A DNA stretch of 7,246 nucleotides from Mucilaginibacter sp. UBA4741. GTDB lineage: Bacteria; Bacteroidota; Bacteroidia; Sphingobacteriales; Sphingobacteriaceae. Location: positions 1 through 7,246 of the forward strand of contig DHIR01000221.1 in the NCBI GenBank assembly GCA_002403905.1. The letters run 5' to 3'. How positions within the stretch are numbered: position 1 is the stretch's first letter; the number at the start of each line of letters is the position of its first letter. The notes beneath the pieces were generated by a model. The model was not told the origin of the DNA. It worked only from the letters and a program-made list of their open reading frames with translations, and did not search any database. Shown piece by piece: positions 6,341 through 7,246 of this stretch. Made by a program: the position numbers and the translations under genes.

Positions 6341-6865
6341 TCAATCAGCTTTGAGTAATAGTTTCTTTCTGATTTTATCTTTTTCGGCGTTTCTTTTAAA
6401 AAAACCATCTATGCCATTTTTATACTCATCAAAAGTTCCGTCCGAATAGACAATTGTTGTTATATCAATTCGAGGAGTGTTGTCACATTCTAAAAGGTCA
6501 TGTTGTTCATTTAATATATATGTTTTATTAGATTTTTTGTTAATTGATAGCTTGATTTTTTTCGATAAATAACATTTTGAATTACCACCATCGAACGCAT
6601 TATTTGATAGCTCATTATAATTTAACCAAAGATTTAAAGCGACTATTTGTTTTTTGGACCCATTATGTATTTTAATTTTATAACTCTTTTCTATATCACT
6701 ATTCATTATCGGTTGTACCGTCATTACATACACAGAATTTTCTAAGTAAATATCGTTTACTTTAGATTCAATCTCCTTTTTAGACTTCTTTGTCTGTCCA
6801 TGTGTCACACCGGTAACAGAAATGAGAAGTAGAATTAATGTATATTTAAAAGGAGGTCGTGCCAT
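6341..6865 (-). CDS. Putative secreted protein, unknown function
   Basis: I do not recognise this 174-residue protein. The N-terminus, MARPPFKYTLILLLISVTGV, has a basic start and a hydrophobic core at about residues 8-20. A possible signal-peptidase site follows Gly23 (THG before Gln24), and there is no lipobox cysteine, so export to the periplasm or outside is likely. The mature part is Lys- and Asn-rich. Strand-like segments such as SYKIKIHNGSKKQIVALNLWLNY at 61-83 suggest an immunoglobulin-like beta-sandwich, which is inference. Cys98 and Cys127 could form a disulphide. The C-terminal 20 residues are strongly basic. The gene is much more AT-rich than its left neighbours (13 of 60 bases are G or C at 6481-6540, against 31 of 60 at 5581-5640). 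It lies 45 bases downstream of the small membrane-protein gene on the same strand, a possible two-gene unit, and converges on the epimerase gene with a 7-base gap and no visible terminator. Confidence 0.7.
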   Translation of the reverse strand: MARPPFKYTLILLLISVTGVTHGQTKKSKKEIESKVNDIYLENSVYVMTVQPIMNSDIEKSYKIKIHNGSKKQIVALNLWLNYNELSNNAFDGGNSKCYLSKKIKLSINKKSNKTYILNEQHDLLECDNTPRIDITTIVYSDGTFDEYKNGIDGFFKRNAEKDKIRKKLLLKAD

Positions 6866-6910
6866 ATTTGATAAAGTATTTTCCCTATTGATTATTTAAG
6901 CAGATATAAC

Positions 6911-7117
6911 TTATTTAAATTTATTTTTAACATAATTATATGTGTAAGCGACCACTGTTATTGTAATTGATAAACAGCTGAGCCAACATAAATAATTTGA
7001 AAAGCAGGTAAGTTTTGTTAGTTTAAAATATTCGCCTCCTCCAAGTGATGCTAAAGATATTATTAACATCCATACGTTCTGATTAAGACTTATATCTATT
7101 TTATCGGGTAATGCCAT
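6911..7117 (-). CDS. Small membrane protein, two predicted helices, unknown function
   Basis: This 68-residue protein resembles nothing I can name. It has a polar N-terminus (MALPDKIDISLNQN) and a short hydrophobic segment at about 14-28 with a Gly-rich turn. A second, clearer membrane segment lies at about 42-60 (WLSCLSITITVVAY), and the tail is basic (KNKFK). This suggests an integral membrane hairpin with the positive tail in the cytoplasm. Three cysteines (38, 44, 48) cluster at the start of the second helix. The ATG is preceded by A/T-rich DNA without a Shine-Dalgarno motif. Base composition matches that of the secreted-protein gene 45 bases downstream, which supports a shared origin. 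It could be a spurious frame in AT-rich DNA. The hydrophobic pattern and the clean start favour a real gene. Confidence 0.5.
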   Translation of the reverse strand: MALPDKIDISLNQNVWMLIISLASLGGGEYFKLTKLTCFSNYLCWLSCLSITITVVAYTYNYVKNKFK

Positions 7118-7209
7118 TTGGTGTATTAATATTAGGTTTCAGAATCTTTGAAAATACAAATAAGTTTTTAAATGAGGTTATAGTAGTAAAAGTTAAAATA
7201 GCTCATGAT

Positions 7210-7246
7210 CGCTGTCTCTGCGCTGTTCGAAGTCTCTGACTTCGAA
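7210..7246. repeat. REP-like hairpin at the right window edge, probably incomplete
   Basis: TTCGAAGTC at 7226-7234 and GACTTCGAA at 7238-7246 form a perfect 9-bp stem around TCT, ending exactly at the window edge. Short direct repeats precede and overlap it: CGCTGT at 7210-7215 and 7221-7226, and GTCTCTG at 7214-7220 and 7232-7238. This resembles the short hairpin repeats scattered between genes in many Bacteroidota, but one copy cannot prove it. No T-tract is visible before the window ends. The rest of 7118-7209 is AT-rich and I see nothing else in it. Confidence 0.55.

Noticed and set aside
6851..6856. AGGAGG on the plus strand, a textbook Shine-Dalgarno sequence
   Set aside because: No plus-strand gene follows. 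It is the complement of Pro-Pro codons in the secreted-protein gene, and Bacteroidota rarely rely on this motif.

Overview
The window looks like chromosomal DNA of a Bacteroidota species, most likely a member of Sphingobacteriaceae such as Mucilaginibacter or Pedobacter. This is inferred from protein character, from perfect TAnnTTTG (-7 type) boxes ahead of two genes, from A/T-rich start regions without Shine-Dalgarno motifs, and from intergenic repeat styles I associate with that group. No rRNA, tRNA, CRISPR array, integrase or transposase gene is visible. Most of it is housekeeping metabolism. I do not see a clear new defence or mobile system.

Layout. (1) Positions 1-1868, minus strand: an AMP-forming long-chain acyl-CoA ligase, open to the left window edge and lacking only its last few residues. 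(2) Positions 1920-2023: a nested palindromic intergenic element that contains a strong intrinsic terminator for the genes to its right. (3) Positions 2024-4157, minus strand: a compact iron-sulphur assembly operon, iscS-iscU-iscA, with all key cysteines and the PLP lysine present. Both internal gaps hold short repetitive DNA of different kinds. No iscR, hscB, hscA or fdx gene lies here. (4) Positions 4158-4419: a divergent intergenic region with an iscS promoter box and a perfect 11-bp hairpin in the likely leader of the rightward gene. (5) Positions 4420-5898, plus strand: a 492-residue cytosolic protein of a conserved family whose function I cannot assign. (6) Positions 5932-6333, plus strand, 33 bases later: methylmalonyl-CoA epimerase. 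(7) Positions 6341-7117, minus strand and convergent: two AT-rich genes, a secreted protein and a small two-helix membrane protein, both unrecognised. (8) Positions 7210-7246: a perfect hairpin of REP-like appearance, cut by the window edge.

How the genes work together. IscS takes sulphur from cysteine and passes it to the IscU scaffold, and IscA helps carry or mature clusters. The acyl-CoA ligase and the epimerase both belong to acyl-CoA metabolism (fatty-acid activation and the propionyl-CoA/succinyl-CoA branch), but they sit in separate transcription units. The 492-residue protein is probably co-transcribed with the epimerase, which is the only contextual clue to its role. The low-GC pair at the right is probably accessory or fast-evolving.
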